A DNA stretch of 64,000 bases from Euclidia mi (GCA_944739405.2 OX123197.2:53420047-53484046); one strand, 5' to 3'; shown: positions 11,397 to 22,559, counted from the stretch's first letter. A program made the numbers and translations. Notes: a model not told the origin generated them from the sequence alone.

Positions 11397-13682
11397 ACAC
11401 ATAAAACTCAGTTTTTGTTATTTGACACTATTAAAGATAATTTATATACCAAATATTTATATAACAGAGGTAACTACGATAACATAATGACAGAATTAAA
11501 TCTTACAGACTGGGACACATTATTAAAATCACATAGTTTCGAAAAGTCCGTATCTAATTTCTATGACATATTGTACGACCTTCGCGACCGATTTATACCA
11601 CATAAAAAGTATAAGAACAATAAATACCCCCCTTGGTATACCTCACCGCTTATCAAAATGATAAAAGAGAAGTACAAATACCACCGCAAATATAAAATTT
11701 ACAAATATTTCAGTGATTACGAGTCATTCTCTTGTGAGATCTCGAGTAAAAATATTAGAGAGACAATGCTTTGACCAGTACATAGCCAAAACTGAACAAT
11801 CAATCACAGTTAACCCGAAAAAATTTTGGAACTATGTTAAGAGTAAACAAATTAGTAATACGTTTCCTAGCACAATGTACTATAATAGTGATACAGCAGA
11901 AGGTGGTAATGACATTGTTAACTTATTTGTTTCATTCTTTGAATCCACCTACTCAACCAGCAGCCAAAATAACCCAACCAGTTCTGGGAGTGATAGTATG
12001 TTTTCTGGCATTTCAACAATTGAAATAAGATCAGACAGTGTCAATAGACTATTAAAAACAATTGACATGTCTAAATCTGGTGGTCCCGATCAAATCTCTC
12101 CCATATTTTTGTCGAAATGCGCGGATAGCCTCACAAAACCGCTAACGATACTATTTCAGCGTTCCATACAAGAAGGTATAGTCCCTGATATGTGGAAGAC
12201 TGCGTTAATAACCCCCGTCCACAAAAAAGGTGACAAAGCAAACATAAAAAAATATCGACCTATCTCCAAACTATGTCTTTTCGCCAAAATATTTGAAAAA
12301 TAATTTACAAGCAGGTTTATACCGCTGTCAAGCAACAACTAAGTGGGTTTTTACAAAATCGATCGACAGTTTACTATCTGATAGCAGCCAATGAATACAT
12401 TACTGAGGGTATGGAACGACGAGCACAAGTTGATGTCATCTTTACGGATTACAGCAAATGCTTTGATAGAATCAGCCACGATATCTTATTGTCAAAATTA
12501 TCCGCAGCTGGAATTCACGGTGACTTGTTTCGTTGGTTTAGCTCTTATATCAATAACAGGTCTCAAGTAGTAGTATTACAAGGATATACCTCTAGATGGA
12601 TCACTGTACCATCAGGTGTTCCACAAGGATCCCTATTAGGCCCTTTACTATTTACCCTATTCATTAATGATATTAAAACATGTTTTTTGCATTCAAAGAT
12701 ATTATTATACGCTGAGGATATGAAGATTTTAAAAGAAGTTTTTGTAGAACAAGATACACTAGATCTTCAAGAAGATCTGCACAGATTTGAAGCTTACTGT
12801 TTCAATAGCAGTCTGTCTCAGTAGCAGCTAAGTATGGAATTGTTAGAAGAGCGGGGCTTCCTGACACAGGCCTTTAAGCTTAAAAGGAGGCTCCAGCTAC
12901 CACAGATTTAGTTACATATTGGTTAAAGAAATAAAGATTTTAATTAATTTTTTTAATAATAAATTGGATTTAAATCTAAATGTTACACTATGACTTACAC
13001 TAGAAAAACACATTGCTTTAATATTAATTATACTCTTAAAAATTCAATTTTGAAAAGAGTTAATGAACTGAGGAACATATGTGTTGTGCATGATTGCAAA
13101 TTGTTGTTTGATGCACATGTAGAGACAATAGTGGCGAAAGCAGCGCAAATGTTGGGATTTATTTTAAGAACTTCAGCTAATTTTAAATATATTAAAACTA
13201 TTAAAATACTGTATTGTGCATATGTGAGAAGTAACCTAGAATATGCGTCACAAGTGTGGAATCCTCAATACGACATAATATATATTACTCGCATCGAAAA
13301 CATTCAAAGGAAATTCATGAGGTATTTGCAATACAGGACACGCTTTGAAATACCGGATTACCAAACAAGATGTAGGCATTTTCATATTTTACCCTTAAAT
13401 TTAAGGAGAGACATAGCGGATGTAGTTTACTTTATGAAAATTGTAGTAGGTCATATAGATTGCCCCGAATTCCTAGCTAAAATTAATTTAAGATCTTATA
13501 GCAAGCAACTTAAGAACATGAAATTACCATATGTACCAACAGTGAGCACCAATTATAGGCGAAACAGCTTTATGAGCAGAGCAGCCCACTTATCTAATGA
13601 TTTACCTGTAGATAATGTAGATTTATTTACAACAAGCACATCGGCAGCAAGGAGAGCATTTGCACAAAACTTCTTTATTTAA
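11397..13682 (+). pseudogene. LINE-A ORF2, RT and C-terminal part
   Basis: Resumes LINE-A ORF2 beyond LINE-B. It contains the linker (WDTLL ... KKYKNNKYPPWY), the RT finger block (KSGGPDQISPIFL, ITPVHKKGDKANIKKYRPIS), a frameshift with a small deletion near 12300, motif A (IFTDYSKCFDRISHD) and motif B (GVPQGSLLGPLLF). The catalytic box is changed to YAED at about 12711. After a small insertion (12811-12954) the C-terminal region (VWNPQYDIIYITRIENIQRK) runs to TAA at about 13680. A closely related 3' end lies on the minus strand at 48480-48925. Confidence 0.8.
12811..12954 (+). repeat. Small polyadenylated retro-insert in LINE-A
   Basis: About 145 bases interrupt the RT between EAYCFN and the downstream NKLDLNLN block. 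It ends with AATAAAG and a T/A-rich run. AATA occurs at both edges, compatible with a short target duplication. It looks like the 3' end of a transcript inserted in sense orientation. I do not recognise the source. Confidence 0.4.
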
Positions 13683-13859
13683 TTTAATTTTATAACTTTA
13701 TATTTGTTTATAGTGTCCAAGCATGCATTGTTGGGTATCATCTGTTTTTACCATTTATTATTATTACTTAACATTTGTGAAGATTTTAAATTAGCTTAGA
13801 GGCTTAAATAAATGTGTAAATATTGTAATGTAACGCTGTGAATCTTGCGTCAAAAAAAA

Positions 13860-13992
13860 TAAAATAATAAAATTTTGAGATTCGAGATTCGTGTTTGACA
13901 TATTTTGCATGGCGCTTATGTCAAAAACGAATCTAAAATCCCAGAAAAGGATGGATGGATGGACGAATATAATATATTGAATTCAGCAGTTA
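13860..13992. repeat. Short hairpin-bearing dispersed repeat
   Basis: Contains an imperfect inverted repeat around ATTCGTGTTTGACATA ... TATGTCAAAAACGAAT (one mismatch). The same unit recurs at 27615-27690, followed in both places by a stretch ending near AATATTGAATTCAGC. Possibly a MITE or part of a SINE body. Confidence 0.5.
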
Positions 13993-14170
13993 TAGACTGC
14001 ATCCGTGGTCCAGTGAATAGCATACGCGTCTGCTGATCTAGATCCCAGGTAAGATTCCAGGGTCGGGCAAAAGTGTTACTAAGTTTTTCTGAATTCTCAG
14101 TAGCAGCATGGAGTCTGGTGGACAGTAAGGGCAATAGGCTCGCCCCTATTAAGTGGGACAAAGCATCCTT
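13993..14170 (+). repeat. tRNA-type SINE (same family as 22856-23108)
   Basis: Starts with a decayed Pol III head (CCGTGGTCCAGTGAATAGCA, then a degenerate box B) and continues into the family body GGTCGGGCAAAAGTGTTACT and CAATAGGCTCGCCCCTATT. The 3' tail is missing. 14175-14345 then carries a second dispersed repeat (CCACCATGCTATCCAAGTG ... GACATGCAAGTTGC) also present at 37910-38015. Confidence 0.65.
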
Positions 14171-14424
14171 GAAGTATACTGCTGGCTGTTACTTACTACA
14201 ATGGGCCCTATGAGAACAATAGGGCCACAGTCCACCATGCTATCCAAGTGTGTGTTGGCAGCCTTCACATTCCTTACTATGTGTTGAGACTTTTAAAAAA
14301 AATTATGGGGAGCTCTCAGACATGCAAGTTGCTTCACGATGTTTGCAGTCTTGTAGGTTTCCGCCTGAAAATGTCTTTCAACGTTTGGCTAAATAACAGT
14401 TACATACTCACCTTCAAAATGTGA

Positions 14425-14740
14425 GTGGTGCTCGACGGGGGTTTGTACCCGAGGCTCTCTGGATACCATTCAGTTAAACTGTTAAGCAACGCTTGCACAG
14501 GTCGCCACTTGGATGGGTGACCGCGAGTGGCATTTACATCAGAGCGCTACCGTGCTTCGGAGGGCACGTAAATCTGTCGATCCCGGTTCTTGTCTCAGGA
14601 TAAGAATCTTTAGGCCATGGCAGAAGCCTTCCGGCGGCCTGAAAACCCCGACACTAGAATTGGCCACATACTCACACGAAACACAAACAAAAAAGTCAGT
14701 TGGATTCTCCACTAGGCTATCGCTGTCAAAAACAAGCTGA
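14425..14740 (+). repeat. 5S-rRNA-derived SINE
   Basis: Contains GTTAAGCAACGCTTGCACAG and ACTTGGATGGGTGACCGC (about 14479-14525), the internal-promoter part (boxes A/IE/C) of 5S rRNA, with few differences. It continues into a non-rRNA body (GAGCGCTACCGTGCTTCGGA ... GATCCCGGTTCTTGTC ... GGCCACATACTCACACG). The same body is found at 21960-22260, 29155-29245 and 29840-29945. So this is a SINE family with a 5S head, not a functional 5S gene. Confidence 0.75.
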
Positions 14741-15110
14741 ATTCAAAAATAATCTATAGTAAATGATATGGTATAAAAACATAAACTGCTAATTGAAAGC
14801 ATTTCAGTAATTTGCAACACAGAGCATTAAGGTATTCATGCATAGTCAGTTAAAAATACACTTCATCATTTAACCAGGACAGGTCGCGTGGGTCACTACG
14901 TTCCTCGGAATTACAGGAGCAGGAATGGAATAGAAGATTAACTACGGTAACGCCATCCCGTATCACTTGAATAATGCTACTGGCTTATTCAAGCGTTGCA
15001 ACTTTATCGCTTCTATTTGCGTGAAAGTTATATCCATAGTACAATCTACCCTTAGTTATTATTTTTATATGTATAAAAATCTGTCAAACTTTAAATTAAT
15101 AAGGTTTAGG

Positions 15111-15197
15111 CCTCCCTCACATTGGGCTCGACCTCACGGGTGCGCACGCTTAAGGAACGCGCACGCTCAATGTGAGGTCGCCCTTACAGACATGAGG
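15111..15197. repeat. Palindromic mini-element
   Basis: Two arms of about 38 bases pair imperfectly. The left arm is from TCCCTCACATTGGGC to GGTGCGCACG. The right arm is from CGCGCACGCTCAATGTGAGG to ATGAGGGA. They are separated by a few bases (CTTAAGGAA). It is GC-rich compared with its surroundings. Foldback MITE-like; family unknown. Confidence 0.5.
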
Positions 15198-15375
15198 GAC
15201 AGATTCAGATTCGAACCATCTCAGATAAAGGTATTTATTGCGTAATAGGTATATAGGTAACATAGGAATACATTATTATAATTAAATTTAAAGCTAAACC
15301 TAAAACTAATCTATAATTAAGAAAAAAAAAGAACAAAAGAAAAACAACGAAAACGAAAAAATATATAATAACATA

Positions 15376-15617
15376 TATGCTATACTGCGTCCAAGAATTC
15401 TTCCGCAACGCTGTCTACTGGTAGCGTGCCCAGAAGACTGGCAGCATTGCCACGCTGGATGGAAATGCTTATTCTCTCTGCGAAAAATAGGCCAGCCTTC
15501 TGGTCACGGGAAACATCGATCAGCCTTTTTGCTATTGCTCTGTATAGAGCACGAGCACTCGGGCTCCATGGCCCAAGCGTTTCGACCCCAAACGGCTCAA
15601 AAACGTAATTCCCAATT
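15376..15617 (-). pseudogene. RLE-LINE copy B: C-terminal nuclease-domain end
   Basis: Minus-strand match to the last about 80 residues of the copy A protein (YVFEPFGVETLGPW ... QRGNAASLLGTLPV). It is followed (toward lower coordinates) by the same T-rich 3' UTR. It is the downstream half of the host element that copy C split. Confidence 0.75.
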
Positions 15618-18600
15618 ATTGGAAAAATTATTGAAATTGCTGAGATAATTAACAGCGTATTATATAAACATATGATAATATGATGATGGCAGCTGTCAAT
15701 ATATAATAATCATATTTGCAATTAATTTAAAATTATATAAACCCATGAATAAATTCAATAGTCGTACTTAAAAAGATATTTGAATACAGCTAAATAAGTT
15801 AATAAATATATTTGCCGCTTTGCGTGACGCAGTAAAAGCAATTCTGTGCTGTAATTTATACAGTGCCACAAAGACAACCACATCATACCAATAATGAAAC
15901 AGACGTTGGAATTTTTATTGAGATGCAGTTGATGCATATTGCTGGCGAGAGAGGCTGATTCGGCGGTGGGCCTCAATGCCAGCCTCCGCTAACATACTGG
16001 CCGCCGCGTCGGCCCCGACCCGCAGCCACGGAAAAGAAAAAAGTGCCTGTTGTCAAACGTCACAATTTTTAATACTATTGTTATTGTATTTTATTGTATA
16101 TAAGTTTTTAGTGTATATATTAAGTTTTTATGTCGAATAACGGTGGCAAAAGTGGTGAGGAAACAGGTGCCAGTCAACCTGGCACATCGACTACTCTGGT
16201 GCGCTGCCCCATTTGTTCCCAGGCACGTTTCTTTAAAGGTGAGCGGGGCCTAAAAGTACATTTTGGTAAAATACACAAAAACCAGAATGTACTTTCTGGT
16301 CCCAATATATCAACACACAACACCACACAAAATATGCAAACAGTCCCAAATGAAATTCCTTTTTGGCAATATTTAAGTAATTTAAAAAATTCAATTCCGA
16401 TCATCAAACGAATTCCCCGGGGTGGAAGGCCTTCAGTGGCCCAAAATCTGGCACACTGCGTAGGTCTTGTGGTCCGGAAGAATTCTTTGACGGCTTGGGA
16501 ACAACTTCTCGCCTTCCCTTATAGAATATTACACGCACAAGAAGACCGGCTAACCAAAAAATCTCTTACAGCAAAAATTGAGGAAAATTGTACCTTTTCG
16601 GCATCCTAATTAAACTACAATTCATCTAAAATATATCGTAATAATTCTATCTACCACCACGTAGAAACAAAACTGAGGGAAAGTGATATTAGGGGAGCGT
16701 CCAGGCTCTTATTTAGTAGCGATGTGGTGGCGCCTTGCTCTGCCGACACACTCTCGAGTCTGCAGAGCAAGCATCCAGCGACAGGGGATAACCTCTCTTT
16801 CCCTGATCCACCTAACATGGATTCTGATTTTCTCAGCATTACAGCCAAGGACGTGGTTGGTGCCGTTTGCTGCTTCCAAAATGGTTCCGCTGGTGGTCTC
16901 GACGGCTTGACACCACAACATCTGAAGGATCCTGTGTGTTCAAGCGCCGGGGCAGCCGGCGACACGCTTTTGAGGGAGCTTACGGCCTTAATCAACCTAA
17001 TGCTCTCCGGCAATGTGAACGGTGACATCGTCGATATTTTGTATGACGCTAATCTATGTGCCTTACAGAAAAGGGACGGTGGCATTCGTCCCATTTCCGT
17101 TGGGAGTACATACAGGCGTATGGCAGCCAAGATATGCTGCCGACATTATAAATCTACTTTGGCAAGTAAATTTCAGCCCCTGCAGCTTGGCTTCGGTTCT
17201 AAGGGGGGCTGCGAGGCTGCCATACATGCCCTGTCTACGTACCTTGGCTGTAATGGAGGTGAGGTTATCCTGAAGGTTGATTTGAAAAATGCCTTTAACT
17301 CGGTGAACAGGGACACCTTGTTGACACAAGTTAAATTAGAAACACCCAAAATTTATAACTTTATTTGGCAGTGTTACAGACACCCTTCTAAATTAATATA
17401 TAAAGAAAATCTTTTGGAATCCGCTGTTGGCTGTCAACAAGGTGACCCTCTTGGACCACTAATTTTCAGTTTAGCTGTTCATCCAATCATCAACCAGTTA
17501 AATTCAAAATTTAATGTCTGGTACCTGGACGATGGAACCCTCGCGGGGCGGGTTGAGACAGTTTATGAAGATCTAGCACTCCTGAAATCAAAATTCTTGT
17601 CAATCGGTTTAGAACTCAACCCAAGCAAATGTGAAATTTTTATTAACAACAGTTTAGACAAATCTGCCATACTGTCAAAATTCCAAAATCTGGCGCCGAA
17701 TATTACCCACATCGAAAAAAGTTCTCTTCGCCTCCTTGGGTCCCCAATTTTAGACGAAGGTTTTGATTCATTTTTACATGAAAAAATTCAAAATTTAAGT
17801 GAAATTTCAGATAGATTACTCAAAATTAATATTCACTCGGCTTTGACTATTATTAGATATTGCCTTTTTTTGTCTAAATTTACACATGCTATTCGATCTT
17901 CACCATTTTGGAAAAACCCATCATCACTCTTTCAAATTGACAATATTATGAAAAATACCTTAAGCAAAATTCTAAATGTGGCCTTGAACGACCGAGTGTG
18001 GCTACAGGCGTCCTTACCTGTACGCCTGGGCGGCCTCGGCGTTCGCTAAATTTCCGATGTGAGTTTACCAGCATTCCTGTCCTCGGTCCACGGCACTGCA
18101 GAATTGACCAGGGAAATCTTAGCACCTACACTGGTCGATTCTAAGGTGCCGTGTGTGATCGATGCCGTGAATGCTTGGAGAATGGCTTGTCCAAACACCG
18201 AGTTACCCCGAGACTTATCCTCTCAGAGGCAGTGGGACGGGCCGCTTTGCAGCGCAGTACGAGAAAATCTCCTAAGTACATCGTCCAATGCTGCTGAGCG
18301 TGCCCGTTTGCTGGCTGTGGGAGAATGGGAATCGGGTCTCTGGCTTCAGGCACTGCCATCGTCCAACGTAGGTACCATGTTGGACGATACCACTTTCCGC
18401 ATCGCTGCTTGCCTCCGTTTGGGTGCGTCATGTGTTTCTCTGCATTGCTGTCACTGTGGGGAGGCTGTCGACAGCCTTGGTCACCATGGCTTATCATGCA
18501 GCAGGAGCGCAGGTCGTATATCACGATACGGCAATCTAAATGACATACTTCGCCGGGCTCTTGTCACCGCTGGCGTTCCAGCCCAACTTGAACCGCAGGG

Positions 18601-19148
18601 ACTGGCACGTGACGATGGCAAAAGACCGGATGGTATGTATTTACTCCCATGGAAGTTGGGTAGGCCTTTGGTGTGGGACGCAACGTGTGTCGATACCCTC
18701 GCGCCATCTCATCTTCCTGGCACAGCGGGTTGTGCGGGCGCTGCTGCTGCTACAGCGGAGACCTTCAAACGGCGCAAATACGCAAACATAGTAGGAGATT
18801 ACGTATTTGAGCCGTTTGGGGTCGAAACGTTGGGGCCATGGGATCCAAGTGCAAGATCTCTTTTTAAAGATCTCGCAAAGAGACTGGTCGACGCCTCGTG
18901 TGACCAGAAGGCTGGGTTGTACTTGGCCAAAAAATTTAGCATTGCTATTCAACGTGGCAATGCTGCCAGCGTTCTGGGCACGCTCCCGGTCGACGGCGAT
19001 GTGGAGGACTTTTATGACGCCCTCTAAATTATTTTCTTTTTTTCGTTTTGTTTGTTTTGTATATACATATTTCGTAGGATAGTATTTTAACATTTAAGTT
19101 ATGTTTAATTAAATAGGTATTTAGTGATATCTAAATAATATTATGTAC
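15618..19148 (+). mobile_element. RLE-LINE copy C, near full length
   Basis: A 3531-bp insertion flanked by the 10-bp direct repeat ATTCCCAATT, located inside another member of its own family. It has a 512-bp 5' UTR (15618-16129) with a GC-rich patch near 15990-16030, a long reading frame (16130-19027) broken only by two nonsense codons, and a 120-bp T-rich 3' UTR. It is the only copy here with an apparent 5' end and N-terminal finger, so it defines the element's structure. Confidence 0.85.
16130..19027 (+). pseudogene. RLE-LINE copy C polyprotein: C2H2 finger, RT, knuckle, RLE-like nuclease
   Basis: One frame of 965 residues from ATG 16130 to TAA 19025-19027, interrupted only by TAA 16607-16609 and TAA 18047-18049. 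The second replaces the AAA that reads K in the GGLGVRK motif of copy A. Domains: C2H2 finger (C26, C29, H44, H49); RT from about residue 240 (GLDGLTPQHL, LKVDLKNAFNSV motif A, GCQQGDPLGP motif B, VWYLDDGTL at about 17515-17540); knuckle (CHC ... LGHHGLSC, about 18450-18500); nuclease-like core (KRPDGMYLLPW, LVWDATCVDTL). N-terminal finger, single ORF and C-terminal nuclease fit R2-superfamily elements that cut specific sites, but no rDNA-like target is visible. A cell with suppressor or readthrough activity aside, it is inactive. Confidence 0.75.
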
Positions 19149-19158
19149 ATTCCCAATT

Positions 19159-21225
19159 AGATTTTGATATTTGCGCCGTTTGAGGGTCTCCGCCGATGCA
19201 GCAGCAGGGCCAGCTGAACCAGCTGTACTTAGAAGATGTGATGGCGCAAGGGTATCGACGCAGGTTGCTTCCCACACCAGAGGCCTACCCATCTTCCAGG
19301 GTAATAATGACATACCGTCTGGTCTCTTCCCATCGTCACGTACCAGACCATTAGGTTCAAGATGAGCTGGTACACCAGCAGTGGAAAGAGCTCGACGGAT
19401 TATGTCATTAATATGGGCATGTCTGGAAATACGCCCTGCACTTCTGCCAAGGCTGTCGACGGCTTCCCCACAGTTACAACGATGCGGAGAAACACAAACA
19501 GCACCCAAGCGAAGGCAAGAGGCGATGCGGAATGTAGTATCGTCCAACATAGTTCCTATATTGGACGATGGAAGCGCTTGAAGCCATAGCCCCGATTCCT
19601 ACTCTCCCACAGCCAACAAACGGGCGCGCTCTGCAACACCAGAAGCAGTAGTTAATAGATTATCTCTAATCTTGCTGCAGAGCGGTTCGTTCCATTGTCT
19701 CTGAGAGAAAAGATTTCGGGGTAAGTCAGAGCTCGGGCAAGCCATTTTCCAAGCGTTTATGGCATCAATCTTACACGGCACCTCGGCATTAACCAGTGTG
19801 GGTTCTAAAATTTTCCTGGTTAATTCCTCAGTGCCATGGACCGAGGATAAAAACGCTGGCAAACTGACATCAGTAATTTTGCGAACGCCGAGGCCGCCCA
19901 AACGAACTGGTAAAGTTGCTTGAAGCCACACTCGGTCGTTCATGTTAAGATTTAGAATTTTGCTCAAAGTGTTTCGAATCACATTATCTATGGTTTCCAA
20001 AAGAGATGAATGTTTCCAAAAGGGAGATGACCGCAGAAAATGTGTGAATTTTGGAGTGAAGAGGCAATGCCGAATAATTGTGTAAGCCGAATGTAAATTG
20101 ATTTTGCATAGCCGTTCTGAAGATTCGCAGAAATTTTGAATTTTCTCATTGACAAAAGTTTCAAAAGCTTCTTCAAAAATGGGCGACCCGAGAAGGCGAA
20201 AGGTTGATTTAGTGATTACTTTTATATTTGGCGTTAAAAAATTAAATTTTAATAGTACCGAAGAGTGTTCTCATGAGTCATTTATGAAAATTTCACATTT
20301 ATTGGAATTTAGTTCTAAGCCGATAGTGCTAAACCGATTTTTTTAAAATTCTAAATCTTGTAGAACCGTGGATACATCGCCTCCAAGGGTCCCGTCATCC
20401 AAGTACCAGATGTTAAATTTCGAATTTATTTGTGTTATAATGGGATGAATAGCTAAACTAAATATGACTGGCCCGAAAGGGTCACCTTGCTGACAACCAA
20501 CTGCAGATTCTAATAAATTGTCCTTATAAATTAATTTGGATGGATGCCTTTAGCATTGCCAAAGATATTTGAAAATTTTGGGTGTTTCTAGTTTGGCTTG
20601 TGACAGCAAGGTGTCCCTATTCACTGAGTTGAAGGCATTCTTCAAATGAATCTTTAAAATGACCACACCACACCAAATTCAGTTTCTAGTTTGGCTTGTG
20701 ACAGCAAGGTGTCCCTATTCACTGAGTTGAAGGCATTCTTCAAATGAATCTTTAAAATGACCACACCACACCAAATTCACCGCAGCCAAGGAACGTAGAC
20801 AGCGCATGTATGGCAGTCTCACAGCCTCCTTTTGAGCCAAAGTCCAGTTGGATTGGCTTAAATTTATGAGCCAAGGAGGCGCTGTAATATTTGCAGCATA
20901 ATTTGGCTGCCGTACGTCTGTAAGTACACCCTACGGCAATGGGTCGGATGCCACCATCTTTCTTGCGCAAGGCGCACAAGTTGGCCCCACACAATACGTC
21001 GATGACATCTGTGACCACATTGCTGGAGAGCATAAGATTCATTAAAGCCGTTAGTTCCCTCAAAAGTGCATCACCGGCGTCCCCAGCACTTGCACATACG
21101 AGGTCTTTCAGGTGTTGAGGTGTCAAGCCATCAGTGCCGCCAACAGATCCACTTTGGAAGGAACATACGGCTTCAAGTACGTCCTTGGCTGAAACATTAA
21201 GACAATCAGATAAATCGTTTTTTCA
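19159..21225 (-). pseudogene. RLE-LINE copy D: RT through nuclease-like domain
   Basis: Minus-strand pieces: 21126-20752 (TPQHLKDLVC ... IRPIAVGCTYRR), 20550-20150 (palm and thumb, degraded), 20000-19599 and 19550-19131. A 21-nt in-frame deletion removes the HHGLSC part of the zinc knuckle, reading LG directly into RSAG. A 98-bp tandem duplication (20584-20779) and several frameshifts destroy the RT. Confidence 0.8.
20584..20779. repeat. 98-bp tandem duplication inside RLE-LINE copy D
   Basis: Two adjacent, essentially identical copies (20584-20681 and 20682-20779), each starting GTTTCTAGTTTGGC and ending CCAAATTCA. The near identity shows a recent local duplication within dead element sequence. 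Confidence 0.85.
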
Positions 21226-21420
21226 AATCTACACTTCCATGTTAATACTATAAAATAAAATGTGAAAGTCTGTCTGTCATGTTTTTACAACTTTACCGCT
21301 AAACCCATTTTGATGAAACAATGAGATAACTGAGGACTTTAAAAACGAATAGAATCTTGGCTCACACCCAGTAACTTCCTAGTTTTACATAGGTACTATA
21401 GGATTATTTACGGACACGCC
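21226..21420. repeat. Dispersed repeat fragment
   Basis: Contains the stretch GTGAAAGTCTGTCTGTCATG, TTTACCGCTAAACCCATTTTG and ATGAAACAATGAGATAACTG, a pattern I associate with common non-autonomous lepidopteran repeats. No coding potential. Class not determined. Confidence 0.4.
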
Positions 21421-21688
21421 ACGTGAAGCTGCGGGCAAAAGCTTATCTTTACATATTTTGTCTCTTTGGCTTCACTATCCATTTTCCTGCCTATCCATCA
21501 CTGCGCAATCCGCGGTGTAGTTCAGACACTATTCATGCGAGTGAAAAGCCGAGGGATCAAAGGGCTCTTTCAGCATGCGATAGTCGCTATCTCGACTCAC
21601 GAATAATCCGACGTTTGAGACGCGTGTTTGCCGACCCTCATACACGCTCAGTTAATGACTCCCGTGTACCTACGCACGGCAAAATGAT

Positions 21689-22260
21689 ACACTCGATTTT
21701 TAATGATTTCTGAACAGTAACACTTTGTATAAAACATACATAAATATAACATGTAGTTATATTTGTGTAGCGCTCGTAGTGTGCTCGACTTGCCGTTTGG
21801 AATTGATCGCTAGAGTTAAGCAACGTCAGCACAGGTCACTACTCGGATGGGTGACCGCTAACTATGGCACATACATTCGAGCGCTAATACACTCGATTTT
21901 ATTTGATTTCTGAACAGAAACACCTGTACATACTACATGCGTAGGTACTAATTTGGGGTATATATGTTATAGATATGTAGTGCTTGTAGCGTGATTTAAC
22001 TAGCCGTTGCTAACTGACCGACAAAGTTAAGCTACGTTTACACGGGTCGCTCCTTGGATGGGTGACCGCTTATTGTGGCATTTACGACAGAGTGCTACCA
22101 TGCTTCAGGGAGCACATAAAACCATCACCCCGGTTCTATCCGATCTAGGTTCTTATCTGAGCACAAGAATCGATAGGCCATGACGGTGGTGTGGTCGGTC
22201 TACAGACATCGACACAAAAGTTGGCCATTCATACGTAAAGAGGATACTTATGTTACCAGT
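21689..22260 (+). repeat. Two tandem 5S-rRNA-derived SINE units
   Basis: Unit 1 (21689-21888) and unit 2 (from 21889) start with the same 37-base stretch (ATACACTCGATTTT ... TTTCTGAACAG.AACAC). Each contains a 5S-like head. Unit 1 has GATCGCTAGAGTTAAGCAAC and ACTCGGATGGGTGACCGC (21804-21858). Unit 2 has AAAGTTAAGCTACG and CTTGGATGGGTGACCGC (22024-22069). Unit 2 continues into the long SINE body to GTTGGCCATTC at 22230. Confidence 0.75.
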
Positions 22261-22389
22261 TTCAACCGAGTAATACTTTCAAAAGAAAGCTGAAATACTT
22301 TATTTTTGATTTTACGTTTGGCATCGGTTATATCAGATACTAGAGGACGCCAGCAGCTACGCCTGCATTTTTTTTTAATTTACCCGTTT

Positions 22390-22550
22390 TGGCCGATCCC
22401 GTGGGAATTTCGAAAAATCCCTTCTTAGTGCACCCCTACGGTCCCCAAGGAACATACATGCCAAATTTCAGCTTCCTGCGCCCAATAGTTTCGGCTGTAG
22501 CGTGTCTGTCAGTCAGTCAGTAACGCAAGGATTTTATATATTAAGATTAT
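22390..22550 (+). repeat. Dispersed repeat, best-preserved copy
   Basis: Same family as 1390-1560 and 26490-26645. Core features are CTTCTTAGTGCACCCCTACG, GTCCCCAAGGAACATACATG, AAATTTCAGCTTCCTGCGCC and GTCAGTCAGTAACGCAAGGA, ending TTTTATATATTAAGA. No reading frame. Confidence 0.6.
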
Positions 22551-22559
22551 CAAGAGGTA

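Larger units (their letters stand above)
2293..13870 (+). mobile_element. LINE-A (CR1/Jockey group), split by nested insertions
   Basis: A non-LTR element read in order: ORF1 with PHD-like finger and coiled coil (2293-3247), a 950-bp spacer, and an APE-type endonuclease ORF2 beginning at 4200. ORF2 stops at about 5326, where LINE-B intervenes, and resumes at about 11397 with the RT and C-terminal region ending at 13682. The 3' tail is A-rich with AATAAA-like motifs (13808-13870). The left host end CATAAA (about 5311-5316) recurs as CATAAA right after the LINE-B tail (about 11399-11404), consistent with a short target duplication. The element also contains an AT-rich insertion (4570-5040) and a small insert at 12811-12954. 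It is dead: there are stops and frameshifts, and the RT catalytic motif reads YAED instead of YADD. Confidence 0.8.
15255..21225 (-). mobile_element. RLE-LINE copy B/D, split by copy C
   Basis: Two minus-strand pieces of one element. Positions 15255-15617 hold the 3' UTR and C-terminus. Positions 19159-21225 hold the rest, back to the RT finger region. They join exactly at the ATTCCCAATT repeats (15608-15617 and 19149-19158), between the residues LIGN and YVFEPFGVE. The 3' UTR is nearly identical to that of copy A. The 5' end is truncated before the RT. The coding region is full of lesions. Confidence 0.85.

Noticed and set aside
21804..22069. Functional 5S rRNA genes
   Set aside because: Only the internal region resembles 5S; the 5' part and termination context diverge and a SINE body follows.
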